Of a stretch of DNA of 64,000 bases, positions 24,701 through 32,447 are shown in pieces; position 1 is the stretch's first letter; every line of letters starts with the position of its first letter. Under the pieces are notes generated by a model. That model had not been told where the DNA came from. It was given only the letters and a program-made list of their open reading frames with translations, and ran no database searches. The DNA is from Streptomyces deccanensis (GTDB lineage: Bacteria; Actinomycetota; Actinomycetes; Streptomycetales; Streptomycetaceae). Made by a program: the position numbers and the translations under genes. Location of the stretch: positions 1,302,001 to 1,366,000 of the forward strand of contig NZ_CP092431.1 of the NCBI RefSeq assembly GCF_022385335.1, written 5' to 3'.

Positions 24701-26859
24701 TGCCGGCCGTCCGTACGGAACTGGCGGCGCACGCCCTGCGCGAGGCGCGCGAGGCGGGGGACGCCGAGGCCGTCGGGGCCGAAGTCGGCGCGCTCGTCGA
24801 GGCCGCGACGACCTGCCCGGCAGGGAGTCCGCACCGCCCCGCGCTGCGTCTGCGCGCGGCGGCGGCCCTGGCGCGGCACACGGTCGCCGAGGGGCGGCCG
24901 GCGGCGGTGCCCGGCCGGCTCGACGCTCTCGGTCAGGGCATCGCCCTGCTGAGGGGCGCGGCGGAGGAGGGCCCGCACGAGTTCCACGGGTCGCGCGGGC
25001 GGTGTCTGTACGGGCTGGGCACGCTGCTGCTCACCCGGTACCTGGAGTCGGGACGGCGCGAGGAGCTGGAGGAGGCGGTCGCCGTCCTGCGTGAGGCGTG
25101 GGTGGTGCTCAACGCGAGCCCGGGCGACCCCTTCGCCATCGCGTTGCTCCGGACCATCGCGCTCGCCCACCGCGCCTTCGGCCCGCAGGACGCCGAACAC
25201 CGGCGGCAGGCCCGCGAGACGGGCAGATCGGCCCTGACCGCGTACGGCCGCTCCGTGCTGCTGCAGTCGGGCGCGGACTACGGGCTCGAAGCCGCGCGGG
25301 CCATCGCACCGGACATGCTGCGGCTGGTCCGCTGGAGCCTTGCCGACCAGCTGCCCGAGGCGGCGTTCGAGGCGCTCGAACTCGGCCGCGGGCTGGTGCT
25401 GAACGCGGCGACGATGAACGTCACCGTCCCCGATCTGCTGCGCGACGCCGGTCATGCCGAGCTGGCCGATGCCTGGGTACGGGCCGCCGACGACGGCGGC
25501 CGACTGAGCGAGGTGCCCGACGATCTGCGGCGCCGTGTGCTGGAGGCGCTGGCGGGCAGCGCCGCCGAGAAGCGGCTGCTGTCCGCGCCCTCGCCGGGGG
25601 TGCTGGGGCGCACGCTGCGCCGGCTGGGGACCGACGCGCTCGCCTATCTCGTGCCCGGCGAGGACGGGGCGGGCGGCCATGCGGTGATCGTGACGGCCAC
25701 GGGTGCGGTCCGTTCGCTGCGACTGCCCGGGCTGACCTCGCTGTCCACCGGCCCGGTCGGCGCGTACGACGCCGCGCTGCAGGCCTTCCAGGAGGAGGGC
25801 CGTCGGGAACCGCCCGGCCCGCACGCCCCGCTGGTCATGCGCGAGCGCAGTCGGCGGGCTCTGCTTCTGCTGGAGGGGAGGTGGCGGTCGGCGCTGGAGC
25901 GGCTGTGCTCGTGGGCCGGTGAGGTCGCCATGGGGCCCCTCCTGGCGGCCGCCGAGTCCTGGTGGCCCGGCCGGGTTCCACGGATCGTCCTCGCGCCCGT
26001 GGGCCCGCTCGGCATCGTCCCCTGGCACGCGGCGCGCTGCCCGGTGCCCGCGCCGTCGGCGCCGGCCGGGCCGGAGGCCGCGAGGACCGATCACGCGTGC
26101 GCGCGGGCTGTCGTCTCGTACTGCGCCAGTGCCCGTCAGCTCATCGAGGTGGCCACCCGCCCCACGGCCGTCCTGGGCGAGGGTGCCGTGGCCGTCGTCG
26201 TGGACCCGGACGGCTCGCCCACCATGCACCGGGAGGCGACGCTCGTCGCCGCCCTCCATCCCCGGGTCACCGTGATCGGCGGGACGGGCGTCGCGGGCGC
26301 CGGCGGGGCGCTGCCGCCGGAGCCCCGGTCGCTCGAACCGTTCCTGCCCGGCCGGGGCACCTCGCCGACCGCGCTGCTGCACGTCAACTGTCACGCGGAC
26401 ACCGGCGCGACCTCCAACGACTCCGTCCTCAAACTGGACGCCACGCACACGGTCTCGGTGCAGGATCTGCTGACGGGCGCCGCGGGCCGCGATCCCGGGA
26501 TGCCCGGTGGTACGGTCCTGCTCGCCAACTGCACGAGCGATCTGACCCTCAGCGACCACGACGAGGCCCTCACCCTGGCGACGGCCTTCCTCGGCGCGGG
26601 CGCCACGGCGGTCGTCGGCTCCCGCTGGGCCGTCGCGGACGACCCCCGGACCACGCTGCTGGTGCTCCTCGTCCACCACCACATGCGGCAGGGCACGCCG
26701 CCCCGGGACGCGCTGCGGGCGGCCCAGCTGTGGATGCTGGACCCCGGCCGCGTTCTGCCTCCCGAACTGGCCGGGTGCGAGGCGCTGTTGGAGGACACCT
26801 CGCACGGACCGCTGGACGAGTTGGAGATCTGGGCGTCGTTCACGCACCACGGGCAGTGA
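21751..26859 (+). CDS. Large TPR-like/CHAT-domain caspase-like protein
   Basis: A 1702-residue protein from a GTG preceded by GGGGGA; an ATG at 21799 is an alternative. Most of the length is alpha-helical repeat sequence of TPR type, split near residue 760 by a Pro-rich linker and near 850 by an Ala/Thr/Pro repeat. The last 300 residues form a CHAT domain: IVLAPVGPLGIVPWHAA, the catalytic His1548 in HVNCHADTG and the nucleophile Cys1594 in VLLANCTSDLTLSDHDEA, then ATAVVGSRWAVADD. CHAT proteins are caspase-like proteases or scaffolds activated by upstream sensors in bacterial conflict and cell-death systems. The His-Cys dyad is intact, so it should be active. It meets the AAA operon tail-to-tail with a 9-bp gap. 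Confidence 0.88.
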   Translation: MYTENQGIDDHSGDSGMPDRFARIDLVVQLLEAAEDALEQGDRGDVVDLLDEAEWNLTRLSGSPTGPDELRLLLGMSADAARLRYTHGQAPSDLDDTIARLDRAHSLATEAYHSTGPGTPPDHGDLVLVRCELALDLAERWRTSEAGPRRSADADRVVDLLGPILGGPDERHVPAATLCRAVLGLVLSDRCRCPEHATPERLADRRAAVVHLRAAHASDDLDPDLRPTVAFDLALLSSLDLYDRYEQEDRPGLRSPEAAAEFGAVLDVLRPLVTDPGPDGADAAELGADVCDALMQYDSGQRAQAMAVNWYRTALTHPALPREAAHRVATNLGLALADRSERNREAQHPDDPAPADDRAEAETLWEEALTRLPEAGEERVACLAAIVDLLWIELSNGLLDGDGVDRLAARARELASLIGPDDTDRAELVLKTAITLNQRAIDRGSPYMYDLSHGALRTGTADPALSPARAEPRMMADLREAIDLLRTATGLYHHEDELHLGAQCVLGVALLLDFACTLPEVRHASLRDALRILRVVLERAPADSQFRDEDLYGSFRTAMVYRVWYTDPFTAPQDPDRPVPDVSGFPTVEDDLQLLAGLLDPADAEQEPYFVFLSVMVGILRSPGGMPAAANCRAWSDRLRRSAPLLEPEAWGMKAIMLAIAGTLGLVLDRTGEATLTDRATTTATLRQARALLPPGSTTRGLIDEALRQGAVTDFQALLRTLFPAAAGQERPGRPPGTRPESPASPPGPAPSEPQSDEDVLTPPPIDPAATVLLGDGTPDPFALPSGRVVEILAGDDTPASAAVAAARALTHYRRWLRERDGKDLTTAITLVRQALATSTATALPASTTTALPAPATTALTDRCAEFLAGLLLDRHVLLGDHADLDAAVHEYDVLLDRTPEHVVRPPLHTVLAEAGDPRVPPHLFRAPEPTGHAPFRAELLAAAGTAWLLLARARRRPSPKLAADAVRAWQEAGRTLPPDHPRVPAVRTELAAHALREAREAGDAEAVGAEVGALVEAATTCPAGSPHRPALRLRAAAALARHTVAEGRPAAVPGRLDALGQGIALLRGAAEEGPHEFHGSRGRCLYGLGTLLLTRYLESGRREELEEAVAVLREAWVVLNASPGDPFAIALLRTIALAHRAFGPQDAEHRRQARETGRSALTAYGRSVLLQSGADYGLEAARAIAPDMLRLVRWSLADQLPEAAFEALELGRGLVLNAATMNVTVPDLLRDAGHAELADAWVRAADDGGRLSEVPDDLRRRVLEALAGSAAEKRLLSAPSPGVLGRTLRRLGTDALAYLVPGEDGAGGHAVIVTATGAVRSLRLPGLTSLSTGPVGAYDAALQAFQEEGRREPPGPHAPLVMRERSRRALLLLEGRWRSALERLCSWAGEVAMGPLLAAAESWWPGRVPRIVLAPVGPLGIVPWHAARCPVPAPSAPAGPEAARTDHACARAVVSYCASARQLIEVATRPTAVLGEGAVAVVVDPDGSPTMHREATLVAALHPRVTVIGGTGVAGAGGALPPEPRSLEPFLPGRGTSPTALLHVNCHADTGATSNDSVLKLDATHTVSVQDLLTGAAGRDPGMPGGTVLLANCTSDLTLSDHDEALTLATAFLGAGATAVVGSRWAVADDPRTTLLVLLVHHHMRQGTPPRDALRAAQLWMLDPGRVLPPELAGCEALLEDTSHGPLDELEIWASFTHHGQ

Positions 26860-26868
26860 GGCGGGACG

Positions 26869-27456
26869 TCACGCGCCGACGTCGTCGACGCCCAGGTCCC
26901 GGCGCATCTCCTGGCGCATGTCCGCCAGCAGCGCCCACGCCTTGCGCACCTCCGGGTCGAACGCGTCCAGGGTCGCGGCGTCCACGGGCACGGCGGCGAC
27001 GAGCTTGCGGAGCGTGCCGTATCCGCTGTTGAGCTGTCTGCTCGCGGCGCCCGCGGAGACCAGCACGGGGGTCGGCAGGATCAACTGCGCCTCGGCGTAG
27101 GCCTCGCGGTGGGCGACGCGGCGTTCGTCCAACCGGTCCGCGCAGTCGTCCACCCCGCTGTCGTCCCGCAGGGCGTGCCACAGGTTGACCTGGGCGGTCT
27201 GGTACTGCCGGGCGGCGGTGTTGAGGGCGACGCAACAGGCCCGCCGCAGTTCGTGCCGTTCACGTACCTGGGCCGCGGACAGCTCGGCCCGGCGCAGTCT
27301 TTCGGCGTGTTCGCGCTCCTCGCCCTGTTGCCGGGCCAGCGCCTGCAGTTCCAGGCGTTTGGTGCGGTCGGCCCTGCTCTGCGTCAGCAGCGCGGCGCCC
27401 AGTGTGCCCACGACGCCGACCGTGGCCACCGCCAGGGCCACCCACGCCTCCCCCAT
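26869..27456 (-). CDS. Single-span membrane protein with coiled coil, unknown
   Basis: A 195-residue protein I do not recognise. One transmembrane helix (about residues 4-25, WVALAVATVGVVGTLGAALL) is followed by a charged Arg/Glu/Ala-rich coiled-coil stretch (about 28-72) with QGEEREHAERLRRAELS, then a helical domain with two adjacent cysteines (RRACCVALN). It is the last gene of the AAA operon, 17 bp after the ATPase stop, so it is probably co-expressed. It may anchor the ATPase or another operon product to the membrane; this is inference from position. Confidence 0.75.
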   Translation of the reverse strand: MGEAWVALAVATVGVVGTLGAALLTQSRADRTKRLELQALARQQGEEREHAERLRRAELSAAQVRERHELRRACCVALNTAARQYQTAQVNLWHALRDDSGVDDCADRLDERRVAHREAYAEAQLILPTPVLVSAGAASRQLNSGYGTLRKLVAAVPVDAATLDAFDPEVRKAWALLADMRQEMRRDLGVDDVGA

Positions 27457-27473
27457 CTCGGGTGTCGCCCCTC

Positions 27474-29042
27474 TCAGGTGTCGCCGAGGACGACCACCCT
27501 GCGCGGGGTGCCCGCGCCGGGGGTGGTGGCGGCGAGGCCGGACCGTCCGGCGGGTACCGCGCGCTCCCGGCCCCAGGCGCGGATCTCCTCGATCTGTTCG
27601 GGGTTGCTGCGGCTGAGGGGGGCCGTGTTGGCGAACGTCTCCTCGACGAACGACGGGTCGAGCCGCTCCACCCCGCCGCCGAGCAGGACCTCGGCGCCGA
27701 CGTCGTGGAGGGCGGACTCGATGTCGGAGCCCGCGAAGCCCTCGGAGAGCTCGACGAGCCGGTCGACCTGGTCCGGGTGGGGTTCGGCCTTGACGTAGCG
27801 CCGGTAGTAGAGGGTGATGATCTCCCTGCGGTCCTGGTCGTCCGGCAGGTCCACGAAGAACAGTTCGTCGAAGCGTCCCTTGCGCAGCAGTTCGGGCGGC
27901 AGGCTGCGGACGTCGTTGGCGGTGGCGACGACGAAGACCCGGGAGTCCGACTCCTGGAGCCAGAACAGGAACTGCCCGATGATGCGCTGCTGGACGCCGG
28001 AGCTGTCGTGGCTGCCGGCCAGCCCCTTCTCGATCTCGTCGATCCACAGGATGCAGGGGGCGACCCGGTCGGCGGCGTCCAGCGCCTCCCGCATCCGTCC
28101 CTCGGACTCGCCCAGGTAGCGGCCGTGGATGCTGGCCATGTCCAGCCGGTAGAGCGGCAGTCGCCACTGCTGGGCGATGGCCTTCGCCGACAGGGACTTG
28201 CCGCAGCCGGGGACACCGACGAGCAGGACACCGCGCGGCGGGCGCAGTTGGGTGCCGCGCAGGTCCGTGTGGATGAGCCGGTGTTTGCGGTCCAGCCAGC
28301 CGCGCAGGTTGGTGAGGCCGCCGACGGAGTAGTCGACGTCCTTGAGAGCAAGGCGTTCGAGTCCGGCGAGGTTGTTGAAGATGCGGTCCTTGGAGCTGGC
28401 GAGGGTCAGGACGTCGGCGGCCTCCACGGACCCCTTGGCGATGAGCGTGGCCATGAGGTTCACCGCCTCGCCCTCGGTGACTCCCTGGAGGAACTCGGCG
28501 GCCCTGCGGGCGTCGTGCTCGGTCCAGGCGATGGAGACCACGCCCCGGTGGTCGGTGAGGAACGCGCTGATGGTCGCGTACATCTCGTCGGCGTTCGGCA
28601 GGTCCAGCTGGAGGCTCATGCCGAGTCGTTGCAGACCGCTCCAGATCGGGTTGTCCGTGATGAGGACGACGCATCCGGCGTGGGTGTCGGCGATCCTCGC
28701 CAGTTCGGCGACGTTGCGGGTGAAGGGGGTGTCGGACTCCAGCTCCCCGGGGTCGACCAGGACGAGGGTGGCGTGGGGGCGGGCGGCGAACTGGGCGGCG
28801 GCGAAGTCCATGGCGCCGGTCAGCGAACGGTCGTCGAGGACGGCCGCTCCCGACCGCAGGTCGCGCAGTCCGGTGGCTCTGGTGTGGATCCAGAACTGCT
28901 GGTTGGCGCGCCGTGGTTGGGTCGCCACCTCTTTGAGCATGCGCAGGGCACGGGCCTGTTCGATGGTGCGCAGTCCGACGACGGGCACCCGCGCGGTGAG
29001 GTAGTGGTCCAGGTCACGCTTGCTGTCGGAGTAGTTCGACAT
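27474..29042 (-). CDS. Ycf46-type AAA+ ATPase
   Basis: A 522-residue AAA+ protein preceded by CGGAGAG. The N-terminal 230 residues form a Rossmann-like, degenerate AAA-type region as in Ycf46 proteins (DLDHYLTARVPVVGLRTIEQ). The active AAA module has Walker A GVPGCGKS (276-283), Walker B ILWIDE (331-336), sensor-1 Asn in VVATAND and arginine-finger region LLRKGRFDE. The C-terminal lid contains LSEGFAGSDIESAL. Such ATPases remodel or unfold proteins; in cyanobacteria Ycf46 has been linked to stress physiology. Here it is the only motor in an operon of otherwise unrecognised genes, beside a CHAT protein, which suggests a regulatory or effector-loading role. Function is not established. Confidence 0.88.
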   Translation of the reverse strand: MSNYSDSKRDLDHYLTARVPVVGLRTIEQARALRMLKEVATQPRRANQQFWIHTRATGLRDLRSGAAVLDDRSLTGAMDFAAAQFAARPHATLVLVDPGELESDTPFTRNVAELARIADTHAGCVVLITDNPIWSGLQRLGMSLQLDLPNADEMYATISAFLTDHRGVVSIAWTEHDARRAAEFLQGVTEGEAVNLMATLIAKGSVEAADVLTLASSKDRIFNNLAGLERLALKDVDYSVGGLTNLRGWLDRKHRLIHTDLRGTQLRPPRGVLLVGVPGCGKSLSAKAIAQQWRLPLYRLDMASIHGRYLGESEGRMREALDAADRVAPCILWIDEIEKGLAGSHDSSGVQQRIIGQFLFWLQESDSRVFVVATANDVRSLPPELLRKGRFDELFFVDLPDDQDRREIITLYYRRYVKAEPHPDQVDRLVELSEGFAGSDIESALHDVGAEVLLGGGVERLDPSFVEETFANTAPLSRSNPEQIEEIRAWGRERAVPAGRSGLAATTPGAGTPRRVVVLGDT

Positions 29043-29069
29043 GGTGGGCTCTCCGGAGTGCCGTTGCCG

Positions 29070-29624
29070 TCAGTCGGGGGTGACGATGCGCCGTCGGCCG
29101 GTGGGCTCGTACCAGCCGGCCGGGGGCGGGGCGGCGGGTTCGGACAGCACGGCGGTGAGGGGGTTGTCGCGCAGGGTACGGCGCCGGGTCTCGACGGCGT
29201 GCGGGTCGGCGCCCTCGGCGAGCAGCGCCCCCACGCCCCGTTCGAGTTCCTCCTGGAGCAGGCGGGTGTGCTCGTCCATGAGGGTCGCCATGCGGGCGCG
29301 GAAGTCGGCGGGCAGGCTCGGGTGGGTGACGACGGAGCGGACGGAGCGCAGCACGTCACGGCCGCGGGTGAGGGCCCGGCCGACGGAGAACTCGTCGGCC
29401 GCGTCGTTCACCTCACGCACCATCAGGTCCAGTCCGGCCTGGAGGCGCCGGTCGACGGCGGAGGCGATACGGGTCAGCAGCCGCTGCCACGTGTCGGCGG
29501 GCAGGTCGTCCGGCGACAGCGCGGGCAGGTCGAGGGGGTCGGTGCGGGCGCCGTCGGCCCACTCGTCCAGGGTCCGGGCCCAGCTCCGGTAGGCGCTGTC
29601 ACCGCCCCACCGGGCCCCGTTCAC
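29070..29624 (-). CDS. Helical protein of unknown function in the AAA operon
   Basis: A 184-residue protein starting at a GTG that overlaps the previous stop (GTGA), so it is translationally coupled. Secondary structure looks all-helical, with a short Pro/Asp-rich segment (LPALSPDDLPADTW) and long amphipathic helices such as LMVREVNDAADEFSVGRAL. The C-terminus is Pro/Gly-rich. No motif or membrane segment was recognised. The 27-bp gap to the ATPase gene and the coupled order suggest it works with the ATPase, for example as a partner or substrate. Confidence 0.72.
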   Translation of the reverse strand: MNGARWGGDSAYRSWARTLDEWADGARTDPLDLPALSPDDLPADTWQRLLTRIASAVDRRLQAGLDLMVREVNDAADEFSVGRALTRGRDVLRSVRSVVTHPSLPADFRARMATLMDEHTRLLQEELERGVGALLAEGADPHAVETRRRTLRDNPLTAVLSEPAAPPPAGWYEPTGRRRIVTPD

Positions 29625-29953
29625 AGGTCCCTCGAGGGCCGGCGTACGAGCTGTTCGCCGGGCGGCAGGGGCTCCCAGGCCGGGAGGTCGGTCACGGTCC
29701 GCCGCAGCCGCCGGGTGACGGGTTCCGGTGCGGGCTGCCCCGGCGGGTGCGCCGGCGCCGAGGCCCAGGGGGCAGGTGCGGCGGGCGGGGTGGTGGACGC
29801 GGGCGGCGGTGCCGCGTCCGTGTCGCGCTGGTCGGGGACGGCGGGGGGCCGGTCCGGCCTGGGGGGCGCGGCGAGCGGGCGCAGGTGCTCCGGGACCTCC
29901 GGTCTGAGCCAGGGCGGCGTCGCGTCCGCGGAGAAGGCGAGATCGTCACTCAT
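29621..29953 (-). CDS. Proline-rich small protein of unknown function
   Basis: A 110-residue, largely disordered protein: 30-40 residues of Pro/Ala/Thr in the middle, flanked by short conserved-looking ends (PPWLRPEVPEHLRPL near the N-terminus and TDLPAWEPLPPGEQLVRRP at the C-terminus). Its start overlaps the end of the 598-residue membrane protein gene by 8 bp, and its stop overlaps the next start. The two ends look like peptide docking motifs joined by a flexible linker, so it may be an adaptor between operon products. That is inference; no family was recognised. Confidence 0.65.
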   Translation of the reverse strand: MSDDLAFSADATPPWLRPEVPEHLRPLAAPPRPDRPPAVPDQRDTDAAPPPASTTPPAAPAPWASAPAHPPGQPAPEPVTRRLRRTVTDLPAWEPLPPGEQLVRRPSRDL

Positions 29954-31742
29954 GGTCGTTTCCTCTCGTGCCGGCGACGCGGCCCTCGAACGGGGAAGGT
30001 GCGTGGGTGGCGGTGTTCAGGGACGCGATGAAGGCGCGGGCCTCGGCCTCGACGAAGTCGGCGGCCCAGTACCGCTGTTGCCAGTCGGTGAGCTCGGCGT
30101 GGGCGCCCCGGAGCCGGGTGAGGGCCTCCGACATGTGCCGGCTGAGGAGCTCGCGGGCCTTCTCCTGCGCGGTGCGCGCGGCGTCGGCGCGGTTGTACAG
30201 GACGATCCCCCAGATTCCTCCGACGGCGATGGCCGCGAGGAGGGCGAAGCCGACGTGGACGCCGAGGAAGATCATGAGGATGCCGGCGACCGTGGCACCG
30301 AGGAGGGCGAGGGAGGAGGTGTAGTTGTAGGCGAGGGACTTGACGTACAGGTCGACGTAGCCGCTCCAGTGCCGGGTCAGCGACGCCTCCAGATCGGGCA
30401 GGTCGTCGGTGAGCGGCTTGGTCCAGGTGGTGAGCTTGAAGCGCTGGGTGCCGTGGCTGACGCCGTAGGTGTTGCGCAGCGAGATCTCGATCTTCGGGGG
30501 CATGGCGGCCCGGTAGTCGCGGCTGAATCCGGCGTGCGCCTGCGCGAACCACTCCTGGCACGATGCGACGGCCATCCGCTGCGCGGCGGGTGAGGCGCCC
30601 ACGGCCGCGGGGTCCAGGGCGGCGACGGACTGCACACTCAGGTAGTTGCGGGTCTCGTCCAGTGCCTCGGAGCGCATGTCCGCCTCCTGGCGCGCGGCCT
30701 CCTCGTCCCCGTCGTGGCGCACGATGGCCTCGTTGAGCAGCAACTTGCGTTGCAGGGGGAGTTCTTCCTCGTCGGAGTTGCGGACCAGGCCGTCGAGGAT
30801 GTCGTCGACCGTGTCCTCCAGGTTGGTGGCGGGGAGGAGTTCGCTCTCCATCAGGGTGCGGAAGCGTTCGAGGAGGGCCTCGTGCGCGCGGGCGCGGGCG
30901 AGGAGGTCGTCCAGCACGGGCCACTGGGGGCACACGTCTGCCAGGCGCGGGAAGTCGTCCTCGGCGGACGGGGCCCGCAGAGAGTCGATCTCCTGACGCC
31001 AGCGTCCCACCTGGGCGGTGCGTACGGCGTCGTCGTCCAGCAGGCGCCGGCGCCACTCCTCCAGGGTCTCGCCGAGCAGTTGGCGGCCCGCGGCTCCGAA
31101 GGCGCCCTGGGAGACGCACTCCAGGACGACCTGGAACTCCCGGCCGAGGACCCGGGGGTCCTGGCCCTCCAGATAGTGCCGCAGCCAGCGGACGGACGCC
31201 TCCTGCCGTCCCTGTCTGCGCAGGATCAGCGCGAAGAACAGGGAGGTCTTCGACGTGGAGCGCCGGAACGCCTCCTCCACGGCCCGTGCGCACAGGGCCT
31301 CGTCGTCGCCCGCCCACGCGGCCAGCCCCACCAGGGCGGGGGCGAGCCAGTAGCGCGGCGTCTGGATCATCAGCTCCTCGCTGACCTGGCGGACCGTCTC
31401 CTCCTGGACGAGCCCGGTGTCGAACGCCTGGAGGATGCCGGTGGCGGAGCGGCGGACGACCTTGTGGTGGCCGTACTTGTGCTCGATCTCGTCGTTGATC
31501 TGGACGATCCGGACCTCCGCGCGTTGGGCGGCGGCGATGCGTTCGGTTCTTCCGACGAACTCCAGGAACCTGTCGTAGAGCAGGTCCAGACGGTTCTTCG
31601 TCTGGACCTGTACGGCCTTGACGTCCCGTACCTCTCCGTCCACCTGCTCGATCTGACCGCCGAGCGAGCGGACGGAGAGGTCGAGTTGACGCTCCAGGCT
31701 TTTGATGCGGCTGATGATCGGGCCGAGGTTGATCTCGCTCAC
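29946..31742 (-). CDS. Large coiled-coil protein with a C-terminal membrane hairpin
   Basis: A 598-residue protein from a GTG start. Residues 1-75 form a heptad-like coiled coil (IISRIKSLERQLDLSVRSLG), residues about 80-450 are helical with an Asp/Glu/Arg-rich surface, and two hydrophobic segments near 470-518 (LALLGATVAGILMIFLGVHV and FALLAAIAVGGIWGIVLY) form a membrane hairpin, followed by an 80-residue helical tail. There is no nucleotide-binding motif. The shape recalls membrane-associated scaffold proteins, but I recognise no family. As the second gene of the operon it may be the membrane platform on which the AAA protein acts. Confidence 0.75.
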   Translation of the reverse strand: MSEINLGPIISRIKSLERQLDLSVRSLGGQIEQVDGEVRDVKAVQVQTKNRLDLLYDRFLEFVGRTERIAAAQRAEVRIVQINDEIEHKYGHHKVVRRSATGILQAFDTGLVQEETVRQVSEELMIQTPRYWLAPALVGLAAWAGDDEALCARAVEEAFRRSTSKTSLFFALILRRQGRQEASVRWLRHYLEGQDPRVLGREFQVVLECVSQGAFGAAGRQLLGETLEEWRRRLLDDDAVRTAQVGRWRQEIDSLRAPSAEDDFPRLADVCPQWPVLDDLLARARAHEALLERFRTLMESELLPATNLEDTVDDILDGLVRNSDEEELPLQRKLLLNEAIVRHDGDEEAARQEADMRSEALDETRNYLSVQSVAALDPAAVGASPAAQRMAVASCQEWFAQAHAGFSRDYRAAMPPKIEISLRNTYGVSHGTQRFKLTTWTKPLTDDLPDLEASLTRHWSGYVDLYVKSLAYNYTSSLALLGATVAGILMIFLGVHVGFALLAAIAVGGIWGIVLYNRADAARTAQEKARELLSRHMSEALTRLRGAHAELTDWQQRYWAADFVEAEARAFIASLNTATHAPSPFEGRVAGTRGNDHE

Positions 31743-31798
31743 GCGGGTCTCCGTTCCGTGCGGTGCGGTGCCGTGCTGCTGTGCCGGCGTGCGGCGCC

Positions 31799-32266
31799 TC
31801 AGGGCCTGACGACGCTGCCGTCGGGCAGCACGGGCAGGACCAGCCCGTCGGCGTACACCTCGATGAACGCGTACGCGCCCGAGCGGGCCAGCATGCGGGC
31901 GGCGTCGAACGGCGGCGGCATCACGTCGTGGGCCGCGCAGTGCTCCTGGATGCGCCCGTCGAGCCCGAGCCGATGGTCCACGTAGGGGGAGCCGAGCAGG
32001 CAGGCCGCGACGAATCCCACGGGCACCGGCGCGCCCCGGCCGACGTACTGCTCGTGCAGCCAGTCGGCGATGTCCCGGACCGAGGCGTCGTCCACGGCGG
32101 CGTCCAACCGGCGCAGGCGGCCGAGGAGTTCGGATGTCCGGGTGGCGAACAGCTCCCGGGTCGCGGCCGGTCCCGGTGTGTACGGCGCGACGGTCCGGGC
32201 GGCGCCGTGCGCGACGGACGCGCCCGGCGGGACGACGACGCGGCGAGGCCGCTCAACGGAACCCAT
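31799..32266 (-). CDS. First gene of the AAA operon, unknown function
   Basis: A 155-residue protein. The N-terminal 35 residues are basic and Pro-rich; the remainder looks folded, with a helical segment (LLGRLRRLDAAVDDASVRDI), then DWLHEQYVGRGAPVPVGF, VDHRLGLDGRIQEH and a short C-terminal beta region (AYAFIEVYADGLVLPVLPDG). No motif was recognised. It is the promoter-proximal gene, 56 bp upstream of the membrane-hairpin gene, and about 180 bp of AT-richer DNA with direct repeats lies in front of it. Confidence 0.7.
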   Translation of the reverse strand: MGSVERPRRVVVPPGASVAHGAARTVAPYTPGPAATRELFATRTSELLGRLRRLDAAVDDASVRDIADWLHEQYVGRGAPVPVGFVAACLLGSPYVDHRLGLDGRIQEHCAAHDVMPPPFDAARMLARSGAYAFIEVYADGLVLPVLPDGSVVRP

Positions 32267-32318
32267 GAAATGCCCCCCTGCTGAACATGGACCGACAGGC
32301 GTCCCATCGGTGACGCGC

Positions 32319-32348
32319 GGTATCCGAAGGGTAGTGACGTTCCGTCAA
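32319..32348 (-). promoter_or_regulatory. Tentative promoter of the AAA operon
   Basis: On the minus strand TTGACG (32343-32348) and GATACC (32319-32324) are 18 bp apart, about 53 bp before the first start codon. The -10 match is poor, so this is only a candidate. Confidence 0.3.
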
Positions 32349-32390
32349 CTACGCCTAAGTTGAGCGGTATCCATCGACAATGACCGTTTA

Positions 32391-32421
32391 CTACCCGGAT
32401 AAGTACCGGATAACTACCGGG
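32391..32421. repeat. Direct repeats of taccggataa upstream of the AAA operon
   Basis: Three phased copies, tacccggataa, taccggataa and taccggg, spaced by about 11 bp (one helical turn), lie in the gap between the AAA operon and the FUSC gene. The spacing suits cooperative binding by a regulator. The tract is AT-rich relative to its surroundings. Confidence 0.55.
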
Positions 32422-32447
32422 CCTCGCGCCGTGACCACTCCGTGGCC

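Noticed and set aside
26918..27798. Plus-strand frames opposite the AAA operon, including one of more than 1000 codons from 27402
   Set aside because: They are exact complements of the AAA gene and its partners; the minus strand carries Walker A, Walker B and sensor motifs and coupled starts.
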